Shown: positions 53,886 to 62,348 of the stretch, in pieces | Numbering within the stretch: the stretch's first letter is position 1 | Layout: every line of letters starts with the position of its first letter | DNA from: Afipia massiliensis | GTDB lineage: Bacteria > Pseudomonadota > Alphaproteobacteria > Rhizobiales > Xanthobacteraceae | NCBI RefSeq assembly: GCF_014203115.1 | Contig: NZ_JACHIJ010000003.1 | Span: forward strand, 310,001-374,000 | DNA length: 64,000 bases | Reading direction: 5' to 3' | Made by a program: the position numbers and the translations under genes | The notes under the pieces: generated by a model | What the model was told of the DNA's origin: nothing | What the model saw: only the letters and a program-made list of their open reading frames with translations | Database searches by the model: none

Positions 53886-55685
53886 ATGGTTGCAGCCGCA
53901 AAAACGCCACGCGCCGAGATACCAGTTTCGACGACCGGATCAAAATCCGCAGTCGGTTTGATCGCGCCTGACACGTCGGGCATGAATTTCTATCGCGCCG
54001 ATCCGATTCTCGCAGATCTGCTGCGTGTCCATCTGCCCGCTGCGCTGTTTCAGCATATCGAACCGCATCTCGATCGCCTCGGCGGGCTCGCCGGCGGCCA
54101 CCTCGACGAGTGCGCACGTCTCGCCGACAAGCATGGCCCGGTGTTGCATCAGCGTGATCGCTTCGGCAACGACCGGCAATGGATCGAATATCATCCGGCC
54201 TATCGCGAACTTGAACGCGCGGCCTATGGCGAGTTCGGCATCCATGCGATGTCGCATCGCAAGGGCATTCTCGGCTGGTCCGACACCTATCCGGCCGTGG
54301 CCAAGCATGCCTTCACCTTCCTGTTCAATCAGGCCGAGTTCGGACTTGGATGTCCGATCAACGTCACCGACGGCGCGGCACGTCTGCTGTCGCGGTTCGG
54401 CGACGATGCGCTCAAGGCAAAGTATCTCGATGGCCTGACGCAAACCGACATGGCGAAGCTGACCCAGGGCGGTCAGTTCATGACGGAAAAGGAAGGCGGC
54501 TCCGACGTCGGCAAGCTGACCACAACTGCCGTGCAGGAAGGCGATCACTGGCGGCTGCATGGCGAGAAGTGGTTCTGCTCGAATGCGGACGCCGAAGTGG
54601 TGATGCTGCTGGCGCGGCCCGAAGGCGCGGTCGGCGGTACGCAGGGCGTGGGGCTTTTCCTGATGCCGCGGCGGCTCGATGACGGATCGCCGAACCATTA
54701 CCGCATCGTCCGTCTCAAGGATAAACTCGGCACCCGCTCGATGGCGTCGGGCGAGATCAAGTTGGAAGGTGCAATCGCCTATGCGGTCGGGCGGCTCGAT
54801 CGTGGTTTCGTGCAGATGGCCGAGATGGTCAACTGGTCGCGGCTGTCCAACGGCGTGAAGTCGGCGGCGTTGATGCGCCGCGCCCATCACGATGCGAACA
54901 CGGTGGCGAACAACCGCGTCGTGTTCGGCCGCCGCATTGTCGATATGCCGCTGGCGCGCAGGCAATTGATGAAAATCATGCTCGCGACCGAACAGGCCGT
55001 GTCGATGAGCTTCGTCACAGCCGATGCGCTGGATCGCGCCGAGGCGGGTAGCCAGGATGCGGCGGCATTGCTGCGCGTGCTGACGCCGACGCTGAAGTAT
55101 CGCGCCACGCGCGATGCCCGCAAGGTGTGCGGCGAGGCGCTCGAGATGCGCGGGGGTATCGGCTACATCGAAGAATTCGCGACGCCGCGATTGCTGCGCG
55201 ACGCGCATCTCGGTTCGATCTGGGAGGGCACCGGCAACATCGTGGCCCTCGATACGCTTAAGCGTGCCGTCGGCCGCCACGGCGCGGAAGCGGCCCTCGG
55301 AGCTGATCTGCATGCGCGGATCGACGATGCATCAGGCATTCCGCTGGGCTGGCGCAATCGTCTCCGCAACCTGACAGACAAGGCCATCGGTTTTGCTCGC
55401 GATGTGGCGGGCCGATCCGAGAACGAAGCCGAAGCCCGACGCGCCACCAGCACGCTCTATCACGTCGCCAGCGCGGTGACGTTCGCCTGGGAAGGCAGCC
55501 GGATTCACGCGATGCGCGGCGACGCGCGCCGGCTGCTGCTCTCAAAGCTCGTCGTCGATCACCGGCTGACCGCGCAGGACCCGTTCACTGTCCTGCCGGG
55601 CGGAGGCGATGGCGTGATTGCCGACCGGCTGCTTGGCGACAGGCCGCTGGCGATGACGGACGCGGCTGCTCTGTTGGGGACTTAG
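53886..55685 (+). CDS. Acyl-CoA dehydrogenase family protein (AidB-like)
   Basis: A 599-residue flavoprotein resembling AidB and related long acyl-CoA dehydrogenases. MTEKEGGSDVG and WFCSNADAEVVMLLARPEG lie in the flavin-binding middle domain. MRGGIGYIEEF and SIWEGTGNIVALD at the C-terminal helix bundle provide Arg and Glu positions typical of the family. The roughly 100-residue C-terminal tail beyond the core is AidB-like. AidB is part of the alkylation response in E. coli; no other response gene adjoins this one. An actual dehydrogenase substrate is not known. Confidence 0.85.
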   Translation: MVAAAKTPRAEIPVSTTGSKSAVGLIAPDTSGMNFYRADPILADLLRVHLPAALFQHIEPHLDRLGGLAGGHLDECARLADKHGPVLHQRDRFGNDRQWIEYHPAYRELERAAYGEFGIHAMSHRKGILGWSDTYPAVAKHAFTFLFNQAEFGLGCPINVTDGAARLLSRFGDDALKAKYLDGLTQTDMAKLTQGGQFMTEKEGGSDVGKLTTTAVQEGDHWRLHGEKWFCSNADAEVVMLLARPEGAVGGTQGVGLFLMPRRLDDGSPNHYRIVRLKDKLGTRSMASGEIKLEGAIAYAVGRLDRGFVQMAEMVNWSRLSNGVKSAALMRRAHHDANTVANNRVVFGRRIVDMPLARRQLMKIMLATEQAVSMSFVTADALDRAEAGSQDAAALLRVLTPTLKYRATRDARKVCGEALEMRGGIGYIEEFATPRLLRDAHLGSIWEGTGNIVALDTLKRAVGRHGAEAALGADLHARIDDASGIPLGWRNRLRNLTDKAIGFARDVAGRSENEAEARRATSTLYHVASAVTFAWEGSRIHAMRGDARRLLLSKLVVDHRLTAQDPFTVLPGGGDGVIADRLLGDRPLAMTDAAALLGT

Positions 55686-55782
55686 TCCGCTGCGCCGCGC
55701 TATTGTGGTGTGCAATTTTGATATTTGTGAGCGGCAAAGACGGCTGCTGAGATTTTAATAAGACCGTCGCACCGGGGAGTGC

Positions 55783-57210
55783 ATGTCCGAACTTGGAGCT
55801 GCCGAAATTCCTGTGGTGCAGGCGGAACCGAAGCCGCCGCTGCCGCCTGTCAGAGGTCCGCGAAAGAATCCGCTGCTCGACGGTCCGATCCTGCCGACGC
55901 TGCTGAAACTGGCGGCTCCCAACGTCGTCGCTTTGACCGCAGGCACTTGCGTGGCAATCGCGGAGACATCGTATATCGGTCGCCTCGGCGTCGAGCCGCT
56001 GGCTGCGATGGCGCTGGTGTTTCCATTCGTCATTCTGATGATGACCATGTCCGGCGGCGCGATGGGCGGCGGTGTCGCCTCCGCGATCGCGCGTGCGCTT
56101 GGCGCCGACGATGCCGAGCGTGCATCTGCGCTTGCGGTGCATGCGCTGATGATCGGCGTCTGTTTCGGCCTGACTTTCATGATCGGGATGCTGATTTTCG
56201 GGCCGTATCTGTTTGCCGCGCTCGGCGGCAGCGGCCGTGTTCTGAGCGAGGCCATCGGCTATTCGCAGATCTTCTTTGGCGGCGCTGTTCTGCCATGGAT
56301 CATGAACACGCTGGCGGCGTTGCTGCGCGGGACCGGCAACATGAAACTGCCCTCGGCGATCATTCTGAATTCGGCATTCTTTCAGATTCTGTTCGGCGGC
56401 GTACTGGGTCTGGGTCTCGGACCAGTGCCGGCATTCGGCATGCGCGGTGTTGCGGCCGGCACGCTGGTGGCGTTCTTGATCGGAGCGGCCATCATGGCGT
56501 GGTATCTGTTGTCGGGCCGCAGCCGCGTGAAACTGTCTTTCAAGGGCTTCCGGTTTCAGCGCACTATGTTCTACGACATCCTGCAGGTGGGAGCGATTGC
56601 CTGTTTCTCGCCGCTGCAGATCGTGCTGACGGTCACGATCTTTACGCATCTGCTGGCGAATTTCGGAACCGAGGTGCTGGCGGGTTACGGCATTGGCGCG
56701 CGTCTGGAGTTCATGCTGACGTCGCTGGCGTTTGCCGTGGGCATCGCATCGGTGCCGATGATCGGAATGGCGATCGGTGCCGGCCGTATCGCGCGGGCGC
56801 GGCGAATTGCATGGACCGCTGGCGGTGTGTCGTTCGCGGCTGTCGGTCTGGTCGGTGGCTTCTTCGCCATTTTTCCCGACGTATGGGTGAACATCTTCAC
56901 GGACAATGCCGCCGTGCGCGCCGCCAGCCGCGAGTATCTTTCGATCGTTGGGCCGTTTCTCTCGTTCGGTGGCCTGGCGATCGCACTTTATTTTTCAGCG
57001 CAAGGTGCGGCGCGCGTGGCCGGGCCGGTGCTGGCGCAAACGGCGCGGCTCGCGTTCGTCATGGCCGGCGGCTGGTGGCTGATGTCGCAAGGCGCAACCA
57101 GTACGCAGTTTTTCTGGCTGGCGGCGGTGTCCATGATTTTGCTTGGTGTTCTCGCCGCCGCAGCCGTTCGGCTGACCAGCTGGGGCCCGCGAGCCGCCGC
57201 CGCCGAATGA
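55783..57210 (+). CDS. MATE family efflux transporter
   Basis: A 475-residue inner-membrane antiporter with twelve predicted helices in two related halves. Half one contains APNVVALTAGTCVAIAETSYIG and MSGGAMGGGVASAIARALGAD. Half two contains GIASVPMIGMAIGAGRIARARR, the matching region. MATE proteins export cationic drugs and metabolites using Na+ or H+. It starts 97 bp after the acyl-CoA dehydrogenase gene on the same strand. The substrate is unknown. Confidence 0.9.
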   Translation: MSELGAAEIPVVQAEPKPPLPPVRGPRKNPLLDGPILPTLLKLAAPNVVALTAGTCVAIAETSYIGRLGVEPLAAMALVFPFVILMMTMSGGAMGGGVASAIARALGADDAERASALAVHALMIGVCFGLTFMIGMLIFGPYLFAALGGSGRVLSEAIGYSQIFFGGAVLPWIMNTLAALLRGTGNMKLPSAIILNSAFFQILFGGVLGLGLGPVPAFGMRGVAAGTLVAFLIGAAIMAWYLLSGRSRVKLSFKGFRFQRTMFYDILQVGAIACFSPLQIVLTVTIFTHLLANFGTEVLAGYGIGARLEFMLTSLAFAVGIASVPMIGMAIGAGRIARARRIAWTAGGVSFAAVGLVGGFFAIFPDVWVNIFTDNAAVRAASREYLSIVGPFLSFGGLAIALYFSAQGAARVAGPVLAQTARLAFVMAGGWWLMSQGATSTQFFWLAAVSMILLGVLAAAAVRLTSWGPRAAAAE

Positions 57211-57216
57211 GTATCC

Positions 57217-58428
57217 TCATTCGAGTACGGTGACCGGGCGCGACAATGCGGAGCGCGCGAACTTCTTGGCATTGGCGGGCTTTCCGAACAAAAAGCCCTG
57301 CGCCAGGTCGAATCCCATCTCATGGGTCGCAACCAGATCCGACCTGGTCTCCACGCCCTTGGCGACGGTGCGCGCGCCGACCCGGTCCGCCAACTCAAGG
57401 ATACTGCGGCACACCGTCTGCTTCAGGCGATTGTCCGCACAGCCAGTGACAAACTCCCGATCGACCTTGATCTCGACGAATGGAAAACTGTTCAACTCCG
57501 AGAGTGACGGCCAGTCGACTCCAAGGTCATCGATCGAAATGGCGATGTTGTGGAACCGCATCCGCTTGGCGGCATCGATCGCCAGATCGAGATTTCGGAT
57601 GATCTCGGCGGCCTTGACCTCAACGATCAATCCGCCGAATGCCGGATGATCGGGAATCTGGCGGCACAGCCGGCTGACGGATGCTGGATCTTCGAGAAAG
57701 CCGATCGGCAGATTGATGGAAATGTCCACCGGACCGTGCTGGCCGATAAAGTAGTGCCAGTCCTCAAGCGCGCGGCTCACCACGAAATCCGAAAGTCCCT
57801 TGAACTGTGGGTCCTTCGAGTCGGGAATGAAGGACGCGGGAGGCACGACACCCCACGCCGGATGGCGCATCCGGACCAACGCCTCGGCGCCGCGCGGCGC
57901 AAGCGTATGCGCGTCGATTTTCTGCTGATACCATAGTTCCAGCCAGCCGGCCTTGAGGGCCTCTGCGACATCGACAGGTGGGCTTGGAGGCGCTTTCTGC
58001 GGAAGCAGCGTGGCGACGCTTGCCCGCAGGCCATCCGCGCTGAACGGCGTGGCGAGCGGTGGCAGCATGGCGATTCCCGTCTCTTCTCCGAGTTGGCGCA
58101 GTGCGCTCACGATGATGGAATCTCGCGAGCCGATCAGCAGCACCTGGCCGTCGAACATTTTTGTGACCAGTATTTTCAGGATGTTTCCTGCCTCGACGCC
58201 GTCGTTCGGCATGCCGAGAACAACGAGATCGGGTAATTGCTGCTCCAGCAACGTCGGGAGTTCCGCCGCTGCCGTGCATTCACTGGCGATGAATCCGAGT
58301 TCGTCGAGGGCGTCTGCCAGGAATGTGCGGATGTGCCGCTTTGGGTCGATGATGCACACGCGCGGTGCCATCTTGCGTTGCCCGAACGTCGCAACGGCCT
58401 CTATTTCCGCAGGCTTGAAAACCCTCAT
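57217..58428 (-). CDS. EAL-domain protein with a degenerate receiver domain
   Basis: A 403-residue cytoplasmic protein. The N-terminal receiver-like domain (about 18-140) has VCIIDPKRHIRTFLADALDELGF, but the phospho-acceptor position reads LVVLGMPND, so it cannot be phosphorylated in the normal way. The C-terminal EAL domain keeps EAL (GAEALVRM), the Asn of SINLP, IDDLGVDW, IKVDREFV and the late QGFLFG. KGVET replaces the usual EGVET and EVKAAE replaces the ITE motif. Cyclic di-GMP hydrolysis is possible but may be weak. ATG 58428 follows an excellent GAGGTGA site. Confidence 0.8.
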   Translation of the reverse strand: MRVFKPAEIEAVATFGQRKMAPRVCIIDPKRHIRTFLADALDELGFIASECTAAAELPTLLEQQLPDLVVLGMPNDGVEAGNILKILVTKMFDGQVLLIGSRDSIIVSALRQLGEETGIAMLPPLATPFSADGLRASVATLLPQKAPPSPPVDVAEALKAGWLELWYQQKIDAHTLAPRGAEALVRMRHPAWGVVPPASFIPDSKDPQFKGLSDFVVSRALEDWHYFIGQHGPVDISINLPIGFLEDPASVSRLCRQIPDHPAFGGLIVEVKAAEIIRNLDLAIDAAKRMRFHNIAISIDDLGVDWPSLSELNSFPFVEIKVDREFVTGCADNRLKQTVCRSILELADRVGARTVAKGVETRSDLVATHEMGFDLAQGFLFGKPANAKKFARSALSRPVTVLE

Positions 58429-58619
58429 AAGAATCACCTCCGCTGTCCCCAGACGCGGAAGTGATAGCGTTACGGAGCGGTCACAAATGTGGAATTATTG
58501 AATCATCCCCTTGAGGTTTTGGGTAAGGTTAAAGGGGAGATTATGATTCAAATTTGCGCAGCATTTAGCAGAAGTTTTGTCTGCAGCTGGGTTCGAATGT
58601 CGCTTGTGTGACGAAAGGA

Positions 58620-59012
58620 TCAGTCCTCGAGAGTTGCCTTCATTGCAATCATGCCGAGGTCCATCTGCGCGCTGATATAGGGTGCGATTTCGTTCGGCAG
58701 CACATCGACGGTCCATATGAATCGACTGCGTCCCGCGCCGTCATCGACGATTTGAAACGACGCGCTGTGCTGCTTGATGCGCTCGCCGACAATGGCATAG
58801 ACGAGGCGGCGTCTTGCATCGTCGCAATCGACGAACAACTCCCGCGCAGTCGTGCCGTTTGCAAACGTCACGATCCGCGCGTCGTCATCCATCGTGCAAT
58901 CGGTCACGAACCCGTGCGCGAGACGCGTATGAACCGCTCCGAAATCGCGAACGGCATCCCAGACGCGATCCGACGGTGCATCGAGCAGAGCTTCTTTATG
59001 AATTGACGCCAT
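58620..59012 (-). CDS. SRPBCC family protein
   Basis: A 130-residue START/Bet v1-like ligand-binding protein. DAPSDRVWDAVRDFGAVHTRL is the typical opening, RELFVDCDDARRRLVYAIV a central strand pair, and FIWTVDVLPNE leads to the C-terminal helix. The ligand is unknown. It is the last of four genes on the minus strand after ogt, araC and VOC genes, with a 31-bp gap from the VOC gene. Confidence 0.83.
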   Translation of the reverse strand: MASIHKEALLDAPSDRVWDAVRDFGAVHTRLAHGFVTDCTMDDDARIVTFANGTTARELFVDCDDARRRLVYAIVGERIKQHSASFQIVDDGAGRSRFIWTVDVLPNEIAPYISAQMDLGMIAMKATLED

Positions 59013-59042
59013 GATCAGCTTCCTTTGGTTGTGGGATGTTTC

Positions 59043-59402
59043 TTACGTGCACACGGCTTCGACGTTGTTGCCGTCAGGGTCGATCAGAAAGGCCGCGTAA
59101 TAGGTCGGGCTGTAATCCGCGCGCGGACCTGCGCCGCCATTGTCGCGGCCGCCGGCTTTCAGTCCCGCAGTGTGGAAGGCCTTGATGGCGTCGTGGTTGG
59201 CGGCGCGGAAAGCGACATGGGCGCCTGGCCCTTCCGGCTCTTTCGACAGATGCAGCCAAAGTGCCGGTGCATCCTTCGGCCCGAATCCCGCGCCGCTGTC
59301 GTCGCGCGAGCAGAGGACATGACCGAGCGGCGCTAGCGCAGCCGTGTAGAATTTGATGCTGGCGTCGAGGTTTCTGACTTTCAGTCCGATATGGTCGTAC
59401 AT
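59043..59402 (-). CDS. VOC (glyoxalase/bleomycin-resistance) family protein
   Basis: A 119-residue two-module vicinal-oxygen-chelate protein. HIGLKVRNLDASIKFYTAAL opens the first module with a metal-ligand His. HVAFRAANHDAIKAFH opens the second with another. AAFLIDPDGNNVEAVC supplies the closing Glu ligand. ATG 59402 has GGGAG upstream. Family members include glyoxalases, dioxygenases and resistance proteins, so no reaction is assigned. It follows the araC-type gene closely. Confidence 0.85.
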   Translation of the reverse strand: MYDHIGLKVRNLDASIKFYTAALAPLGHVLCSRDDSGAGFGPKDAPALWLHLSKEPEGPGAHVAFRAANHDAIKAFHTAGLKAGGRDNGGAGPRADYSPTYYAAFLIDPDGNNVEAVCT

Positions 59403-59425
59403 GGTGATCTCCCTTGCGATGGAGA

Positions 59426-60277
59426 TCACCCTACGGCGGCGGCCTTGAGCCGATCTTGGAAAATCTTGCGGTCGCCGCGCGCAGCATCGCGGAACCGCCG
59501 GGGCGACACGCCGGCGGCGCGATGGAACGTTCGCACGAAGTTCGACAGGTCGCCGAACCCGACGTCGAACGCGATCGCGGTAATCGACCGCGCGTCGTCG
59601 GCGAGAAGCCTTGCTGCGTGACGCAGCCGCGCGCGGACCAGATACTGATGCGGCGTCACCCCGAGCACATTCGAGAACAGCCGCAGGAAATGAAATGGGC
59701 TGACGCCGGCTGCTTTTGCGGTCGTCTCCAGATCGACAGTCTGATCGGCGTTAGCGTCCATCCACAGCGCGCTTTCGACGGCGCGGCGGCGATCGCGCGC
59801 CGTAGCGGGCGTTGCTTTCTGTGTTTTCCCCGATGTCGTTTCGATGAACCGGTTCACAAACAGCATTGCGGCTTCGTCGATCCCGATGTCGCTGTCACCA
59901 CGTCCGGCGGCCTGCGCCAGTTCGCCATAGACCATGAGTTCCGGCGTCGGCGGCACGCAGGCGATACGCAAGGCGTCCTTGCGAAGGCCCATGTCGTCCG
60001 CGAGCGAAGGCGAGAGTTGAAACGAAAGGCACTCATCGCCGCAGGCGTGATGGTCGTGCGAGCAGGTGTATTCGTCGCCGGCATGGCCCACCATCACCGA
60101 TCCGGCGACCAGTTCGTGGCTGCGGCCACGGGTGTCGTAGCTGAAGCTGCCGCTGCGGACATAGGAGAGCGAGTGCCGCGCGTGCTGTTCGAGGAACGGC
60201 ACATCGCCCGGTCCCATGGTGCACCGGTAGTCGATCACGGACAGGGTCGGGCTCTGCAACAGCGGTCGGGCGTGCAT
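59426..60277 (-). CDS. AraC family transcriptional regulator
   Basis: A 283-residue regulator with a cupin-like N-terminal sensor (about 20-110; [22 protein letters not shown] and [13 protein letters not shown], rich in His and Cys). The C-terminal double helix-turn-helix (about 175-275) shows [20 protein letters not shown] and [23 protein letters not shown]. It lies nine bases after ogt and 24 bp before the VOC gene, so it probably controls or shares the operon. The metal-binding residues in the sensor hint at a metal or electrophile signal. Confidence 0.87.
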   Translation of the reverse strand: MHARPLLQSPTLSVIDYRCTMGPGDVPFLEQHARHSLSYVRSGSFSYDTRGRSHELVAGSVMVGHAGDEYTCSHDHHACGDECLSFQLSPSLADDMGLRKDALRIACVPPTPELMVYGELAQAAGRGDSDIGIDEAAMLFVNRFIETTSGKTQKATPATARDRRRAVESALWMDANADQTVDLETTAKAAGVSPFHFLRLFSNVLGVTPHQYLVRARLRHAARLLADDARSITAIAFDVGFGDLSNFVRTFHRAAGVSPRRFRDAARGDRKIFQDRLKAAAVG

Positions 60278-60286
60278 GGATCGATT

Positions 60287-60877
60287 TTATCCCCGCCGCC
60301 GTCGCGGGGCAATCGACAAACCGGGATCGAACAGCATTGGCGCATCGTCGGAAGCGGCGCCGGCGATCCTGGCGCGCTCGATGGCGAGCATCCGGAACTT
60401 GGTGGTGACGCCGCCATTGGCCGAAAAGCCGCCAGTCTTGCCATTGGCCGCCAGCACCCGATGACAGGGGATCACGATCGGAAGCGGATTTTCTCCCAGC
60501 GCCTTGCCGACGGCGCGCGACAGCAGCTTGTCGCCGAGGCGGGTGGCGATATCGCCATAGGTCAGGGTTTCGCCGGGCGCGATGGTCCGGGCGATGTCAT
60601 AGACGCTGCGGTTGAAGGCGGGCAGCCGTTCGGTATCGAGCGCGATGAACGACAAATCGCGTGCTTCGCCGCCCAGCAGTTCCGCCATGGCGTCACAGGC
60701 CTTTTGCACCTCCGCCGGTGGCGTCATCTCGCGGGCTCCGGAAGCTTTCTGAAGGAGGTGTGAGCGGGTTCTGGTGTCGTCGGTTTCCGGCAGTTGCACG
60801 CCCAAAAGGCCGCGCTCACCCCAGGCGACGCCGCAACGCCCGATCGCCGTGTCGAACAATGCAAAACCCATCGTCAT
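60287..60877 (-). CDS. ogt: Methylated-DNA--protein-cysteine methyltransferase (second copy)
   Basis: The second O6-alkylguanine repair protein of the window, 196 residues. It has the arginine-finger helix FNRSVYDIARTI, YGDIATRLGDKLLSRAVGKALGENPLPI, the active-site IPCHRVLAANGKTGGFSANGG, and a short basic tail. ATG 60877 (MTMGFALFD) is chosen; longer frames run through the tRNA gene. It leads the ogt-araC-VOC-SRPBCC unit. Unlike Ada, the regulator is a separate protein. Confidence 0.9.
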   Translation of the reverse strand: MTMGFALFDTAIGRCGVAWGERGLLGVQLPETDDTRTRSHLLQKASGAREMTPPAEVQKACDAMAELLGGEARDLSFIALDTERLPAFNRSVYDIARTIAPGETLTYGDIATRLGDKLLSRAVGKALGENPLPIVIPCHRVLAANGKTGGFSANGGVTTKFRMLAIERARIAGAASDDAPMLFDPGLSIAPRRRRG

Positions 60878-61014
60878 ACTGCGTTCCAGTCTGTCATGAC
60901 CGCGATTCACGCGACTTGGAGAATCTTGCGCTTTTTCGCCTTGTTTGCCACCCGAATCCTGCGACGACAGCCATCTTGCGGCGCGGCGCAGGGTGTGGCT
61001 AAGGTCGGAACCGC

Positions 61015-61088
61015 GCGGGCGTAGTTCAATGGTAGAACGGCAGCTTCCCAAGCTGCATACGAGGGTTCGATTCCCTTCGCCCGCTCCA
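61015..61088 (+). tRNA. tRNA-Gly (anticodon CCC)
   Basis: A full cloverleaf can be drawn. The acceptor stem is GCGGGCG/CGCCCGC, the D arm contains AGTTCAATGGTAGAAC, and the anticodon stem GCAGC/GCTGC encloses the loop TTCCCAA. The T arm GAGGG-TTCGATT-CCCTT follows. The gene encodes its own CCA after a T discriminator. It reads GGG codons. Confidence 0.95.
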
Positions 61089-61112
61089 ACTGTCAGCGAT
61101 GCGTCGACCCGA

Positions 61113-61556
61113 TCACGCAGCGTCGGCAATGCCAAGAAGATTGGCCAGCCGCGCGCGGGGCCGCACCAGGTCGGCCAGCGTGTAACCCTCCAGAACATTC
61201 ATGAACGCGTCGCGAGCTTTTGCCAGCGCGCTGCGAAGGACACAGCACGAGCCGATCGCGCAGGGGACATCGAGCGGTTGGAAGCACGATGCGATGGCCA
61301 TGTCGGGTTCGGTGTAACGCACCACGTCGGCGAGCCGGATGGTCTCCGGAAGCTTTGCCAGCCGCAAACCACCGCCGCGGCCGCGCACGGTTTCGACATA
61401 CCCGGCGACACCCAGCTGATGGGCCACCTTCATCAGATGATTTGACGAAATGTCATAACTGGCTGCGATCTCGGCGATCGTCGCCAGCCGATCCTCTTTC
61501 ACCGCGAGATACATCAGCATCCGCAGGGCATAGTCCGAATATGTCGTTAGTCGCAT
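61113..61556 (-). CDS. nsrR: NsrR-type nitric-oxide-sensing repressor (Rrf2 family)
   Basis: An iron-sulfur repressor released by nitric oxide. The 147-residue Rrf2 protein has a winged helix with TTYSDYALRMLMYLA and ISSNHLMKVAHQLG. RGRGGGLRLAK forms the wing. The cluster region has Cys91, Cys99 and Cys104/105 in SCFQPLDVPCAIGSCC, spacing that fits NsrR rather than IscR or RirA. The start, ATG 61556, lies 23 bp from an NsrR-box candidate. It diverges from a truncated haemoglobin gene, a classical NO-defence target. Confidence 0.9.
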   Translation of the reverse strand: MRLTTYSDYALRMLMYLAVKEDRLATIAEIAASYDISSNHLMKVAHQLGVAGYVETVRGRGGGLRLAKLPETIRLADVVRYTEPDMAIASCFQPLDVPCAIGSCCVLRSALAKARDAFMNVLEGYTLADLVRPRARLANLLGIADAA

Positions 61557-61578
61557 GGTGGCCTCGCGTGTGCTTTTA

Positions 61579-61601
61579 AAGATATATTTTAAATATTGCT
61601 T
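61579..61601. promoter_or_regulatory. NsrR box candidate
   Basis: The 23 bases from 61579 (AAGATATATTT-T-AAATATTGCTT) form an 11-1-11 imperfect dyad that agrees closely with the NsrR consensus AAGATGYATTT-N-AAATRCATCTT. It lies between nsrR and the haemoglobin unit and could control both. Confidence 0.85.
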
Positions 61602-61664
61602 TAAGACAAGGCCTGCAATATGAAGGTCCCGGTATTGCTTGTGCAATGACGAAGGAGTGCTCCG

Positions 61665-61835
61665 ATGCGCAAGACGACCTCGGTAAGCGATGCGATCGCC
61701 TGGCCGTTTCTGCTGCCGGGCAATGTTGCCTGCAATGCGCTGGGCTCGGACGAGCACGGAAATCTGGTGCGGATGCTGGTCAATTCGCTGGTCTGGACGG
61801 TTCTGGGTGTCGTGGTGGTGTGGATCGTCGCATGA
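61665..61835 (+). CDS. 56-residue membrane peptide, co-translated with truncated haemoglobin
   Basis: A short reading frame with a strong ribosome site (GAAGGAG nine bases before the ATG) and an ATGA overlap with the haemoglobin gene. The product starts MRKTTSVSDAIAWPFLLPGN, has a single Cys (residue 23) and a short polar middle. It ends in one hydrophobic helix (about 38-55). I do not recognise it. Position behind an NsrR box suggests a role in nitric oxide defence, perhaps anchoring or partnering the haemoglobin at the membrane. Strong translation signals support a real gene. Confidence 0.72.
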   Translation: MRKTTSVSDAIAWPFLLPGNVACNALGSDEHGNLVRMLVNSLVWTVLGVVVVWIVA

Positions 61836-62242
61836 CACTCGCCGCGCAAAAACACAGCTCTGTTTCGGAAGAAACGATCCGGCAGCTCGTCGATGCATTC
61901 TACGCCAAGGTCCGCCAAGAACCGGAACTGGGGCCGGTTTTCGAAAGGGCCATTGGCGACTGGCAGCCGCATCTGGAAAAGATGTACGCGTTCTGGTCGT
62001 CGGTCATGCTGACCAGCGGACGCTACAAGGGCAATCCGGTCATGAAGCATTTCGCCGTGGCCGGGATGTGTCCCGAATTGTTCGCCACATGGCTGAAGCT
62101 GTTCGACGAGACATGCACTGAAATGTTTGACGAAGCAGTCAGTGCGGTGTTTCGCGACAAGGCCGAGCGGATCGCCGAAAGTCTGAAGCTCGCGCTGTTC
62201 TATCGACCGGATCGGCCGTGGCCTCCGCAAGCGGCGGAATAA
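61832..62242 (+). CDS. Group III truncated haemoglobin
   Basis: A 136-residue haem protein of the truncated haemoglobin group III. TIRQLVDAFYAKVRQEPELGPVFERAIGDWQPHLEKMYAFW spans the B-E region in parts, with Phe and Tyr of the B helix. MKHFAVAGMCPELFATWLKLF provides the proximal His region and the group III Trp. It overlaps the preceding small gene by four bases. With the NsrR box upstream, NO dioxygenation or binding is the likely role; group III functions are not well established. Confidence 0.87.
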   Translation: MTLAAQKHSSVSEETIRQLVDAFYAKVRQEPELGPVFERAIGDWQPHLEKMYAFWSSVMLTSGRYKGNPVMKHFAVAGMCPELFATWLKLFDETCTEMFDEAVSAVFRDKAERIAESLKLALFYRPDRPWPPQAAE

Positions 62243-62254
62243 AACGCGTGGCGC

Positions 62255-62277
62255 ATGCGCGCCCTGATGGGGCGCAT
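62255..62277 (+). terminator. Stem-loop after the haemoglobin gene
   Basis: ATGCGC (62255-62260) pairs with GCGCAT (62272-62277), with CCC/GGG pairs inside the loop. A pyrimidine-rich stretch follows further on. It is a modest terminator candidate. Confidence 0.4.
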
Positions 62278-62348
62278 GGCTGCTTGCTTGGCTTTCCTCT
62301 TCAGGCTGTTAAGTTGGCGATCATTCCAGTCCAGCCAACAGAGGCCTG

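Noticed and set aside
61015..61088. Integration site with a mobile element at the tRNA gene
   Set aside because: No integrase, no repeated tRNA 3' end and no atypical genes were seen next to the tRNA.
60877..61198. Longer N-terminus for the second Ogt
   Set aside because: The in-frame extension would read through the tRNA-Gly gene on the other strand and has no similarity to Ogt proteins.
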